A stretch of DNA of 9,799 bases, taken from contig JAQWYU010000130.1 in assembly GCA_029253805.1 (NCBI GenBank), positions 1 to 9,799 on the forward strand, given 5' to 3'. The stretch's first letter is position 1, and each line of letters opens with the position of its first letter. The translations under genes were made by a program, and so were the position numbers. The notes below the pieces were generated by a model that searched no databases, was not told the DNA's origin, and saw only the letters and a program-made list of their open reading frames with translations. Shown here one piece after another: positions 8,082-9,799 of the stretch. Source of the stretch: Flavobacteriaceae bacterium. GTDB lineage: Bacteria; Bacteroidota; Bacteroidia; Flavobacteriales; Flavobacteriaceae.

Positions 8082-9799
8082 ATGTCAGCACATGTAGATA
8101 ATCTTACACACGACGACAACCATGGACACCATCACAAAGAAACCTTTGTGACCAAGTACATTTTTAGTCAAGATCACAAAATGATAGCCAAGCAGTATTT
8201 GATTACTGGAGTTATTATGGGTGTGATAGGGATTTTAATGTCTCTTTTAATGCGTATGCAAATTGCATGGCCTTCTGAGCCTAACATAATTTTTGAAGCT
8301 CTGTTAGGTAAATGGGCACCTGGAGGTGTTATGGATGCCGATATTTACTTGGCATTAGTAACCATTCATGGAACTATTATGGTTTTTTTCGTTCTTACTG
8401 CTGGTTTAAGTGGAACCTTTAGTAATTTATTGATTCCGTTACAAATAGGCGCAAGAGATATGGCGTCAGGTTTTCTTAATATGATATCTTATTGGCTATT
8501 CTTTCTTTCTAGTGTAATAATGGTTATCTCCTTTTTTGTGGAGGCGGGACCTGCAGCAGCTGGATGGACTATATATCCACCGTTAAGTGCATTACCATTA
8601 GCACAAGGAGGTTCTGGCGCGGGAATGACTTTATGGCTAGTTTCGATGGCAATTTTCATTGTTTCATCATTACTAGGTTCTCTAAATTACATCGTAACGG
8701 TCCTTAACTTGAGAACAAAAGGGATGTCAATGACAAGATTACCATTAACAATATGGGCGTTTTTCATCACTGCAGTTATAGGAGTGGTGTCCTTCCCAGT
8801 ACTATTATCAGCTGCGTTATTACTAATAATGGATCGTAGCTTTGGTACGTCTTTCTTTTTGTCGGATATCTTTATTCAAGGAGAAGTGTTGCATTATCAA
8901 GGGGGATCTCCTGTTTTATTTGAACATTTATTTTGGTTCTTGGGTCACCCCGAAGTATATATTGTATTGCTTCCAGCCTTGGGAATTACATCTGAAGTAA
9001 TAGCTACAAATTCACGCAAACCAATTTTTGGATATCGCGCCATGGTAGCTTCTATTTTGGCAATCGCTTTCTTGTCAACAATCGTTTGGGGTCACCATAT
9101 GTTTATTTCAGGGATGAATCCATTTTTAGGATCTGTATTTACGTTTACAACCTTGCTTATAGCAATACCTTCTGCTGTGAAGGCTTTCAATTATATTACT
9201 ACGCTGTGGAAAGGAAATTTACAGCTTAACCCCGCAATGTTATTTTCTATTGGACTGGTTTCAACCTTCATAACAGGGGGTCTTACAGGAATTATTCTTG
9301 GAGATAGTGCATTAGATATAAATGTTCACGACACTTACTTTGTGGTAGCTCACTTCCATTTAGTTATGGGAATTTCTGCACTTTATGGACTTTTCGCAGG
9401 AGTTTACCACTGGTTTCCTAAAATGTTTGGTCGTATGCTTAATAAAAACTTAGGATACATTCATTTTTGGGTAACAGCAATATGTGCTTACGGAGTCTTT
9501 TTCCCAATGCATTTTATTGGTATGGCTGGACTTCCAAGAAGATATTATACAAACAGTAATTTTCCGCTATTCGATGATACTTCAAACGTTCAAATTCTTA
9601 TAACAATATTTGCCATTGTTGGAGGCCTTTTCCAACTTGTATTTTTATGGAACTTCATACACAGTATGTTTTATGGAAAGAAAACAGAACAAAACCCATG
9701 GAAATCTAATACTTTAGAATGGACTGCTCCAGTTGAACATATGCATGGAAACTGGCCAGGTAAAATCCCTCACGTACACCGTTGGGCTTATGACTACAG
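8082..9799 (+). CDS. coxA: Cytochrome c oxidase subunit I (haem-copper catalytic subunit), 3' partial
   Basis: This is the catalytic subunit of an A-type haem-copper oxidase, reducing O2 to water at haem a3/CuB and pumping protons. It starts at ATG 8082, 29 bases after coxB, and stays open to the window end (572 full codons). The last residues (HRWAYDY) resemble the family's C-terminal end, so little is probably missing. Visible ligands are His96 (TIHGTIMV) and His426 for haem a, His424 for haem a3 (VVAHFHLVMG), and His289, His338 and His339 for CuB (GHPEVY and WGHHMF). Tyr293 is the residue expected to cross-link to His289. Proton-path residues are present: Asp126 and Asn133 (RDMASGFLN), Glu291, and Lys367 (SAVKAFNY). 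These place it with the A1-type oxidases that have both D and K channels. The N-terminus before the first helix is His-rich (His4, 10, 14, 16, 17, 18), probably on the cytoplasmic side. Subunit III or IV genes may lie downstream, outside the window. Confidence 0.97.
   Translation, partial: MSAHVDNLTHDDNHGHHHKETFVTKYIFSQDHKMIAKQYLITGVIMGVIGILMSLLMRMQIAWPSEPNIIFEALLGKWAPGGVMDADIYLALVTIHGTIMVFFVLTAGLSGTFSNLLIPLQIGARDMASGFLNMISYWLFFLSSVIMVISFFVEAGPAAAGWTIYPPLSALPLAQGGSGAGMTLWLVSMAIFIVSSLLGSLNYIVTVLNLRTKGMSMTRLPLTIWAFFITAVIGVVSFPVLLSAALLLIMDRSFGTSFFLSDIFIQGEVLHYQGGSPVLFEHLFWFLGHPEVYIVLLPALGITSEVIATNSRKPIFGYRAMVASILAIAFLSTIVWGHHMFISGMNPFLGSVFTFTTLLIAIPSAVKAFNYITTLWKGNLQLNPAMLFSIGLVSTFITGGLTGIILGDSALDINVHDTYFVVAHFHLVMGISALYGLFAGVYHWFPKMFGRMLNKNLGYIHFWVTAICAYGVFFPMHFIGMAGLPRRYYTNSNFPLFDDTSNVQILITIFAIVGGLFQLVFLWNFIHSMFYGKKTEQNPWKSNTLEWTAPVEHMHGNWPGKIPHVHRWAYDY

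Overview
The window reads as one continuous stretch of a respiratory operon from a member of the Bacteroidota, most likely a flavobacterium. The DNA is AT-rich. All seven genes lie on the + strand, the gaps between them are 3 to 29 bases, and the starts have no clear Shine-Dalgarno sequence, as is usual in this phylum. From memory, the proteins look most like the Flavobacterium type of alternative complex III and aa3-type cytochrome oxidase.

Layout: the 5' edge cuts into actB (3-2939), a fused molybdopterin-oxidoreductase-like and iron-sulfur protein. It is followed by actC (2968-4434, NrfD-like membrane quinol subunit), actD (4438-4971, two-helix DUF3341 protein), actE (4976-5527, monohaem cytochrome c lipoprotein) and actF (5550-6953, second NrfD-like subunit with a His-rich loop). 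Next come coxB (6982-8052, CuA subunit II) and coxA (8082 to the 3' edge, haem-copper subunit I), which is cut by the window end. No gap is long enough for another gene. I see no tRNA, rRNA, mobile element, CRISPR array, terminator or convincing internal promoter. actA (pentahaem cytochrome) is expected just upstream and is not in the window.

How it works: alternative complex III oxidises menaquinol at the membrane and passes electrons through the iron-sulfur clusters of ActB and the haems of ActA and ActE. They then go to CuA of subunit II and on to haem a and the haem a3/CuB centre of subunit I, where O2 is reduced to water. Placing act genes directly before cox genes fits the physical ACIII-aa3 supercomplex known from Flavobacterium johnsoniae.

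I do not find an undescribed system here. The points most worth a second look are lineage-type elaborations of a known machine: a basic insertion in the CuA domain of CoxB, two extra N-terminal helices in CoxB, a 15-His loop in ActF, a His-rich N-terminus in CoxA, and the cysteine pattern of ActB that predicts one [3Fe-4S] and three [4Fe-4S] clusters.
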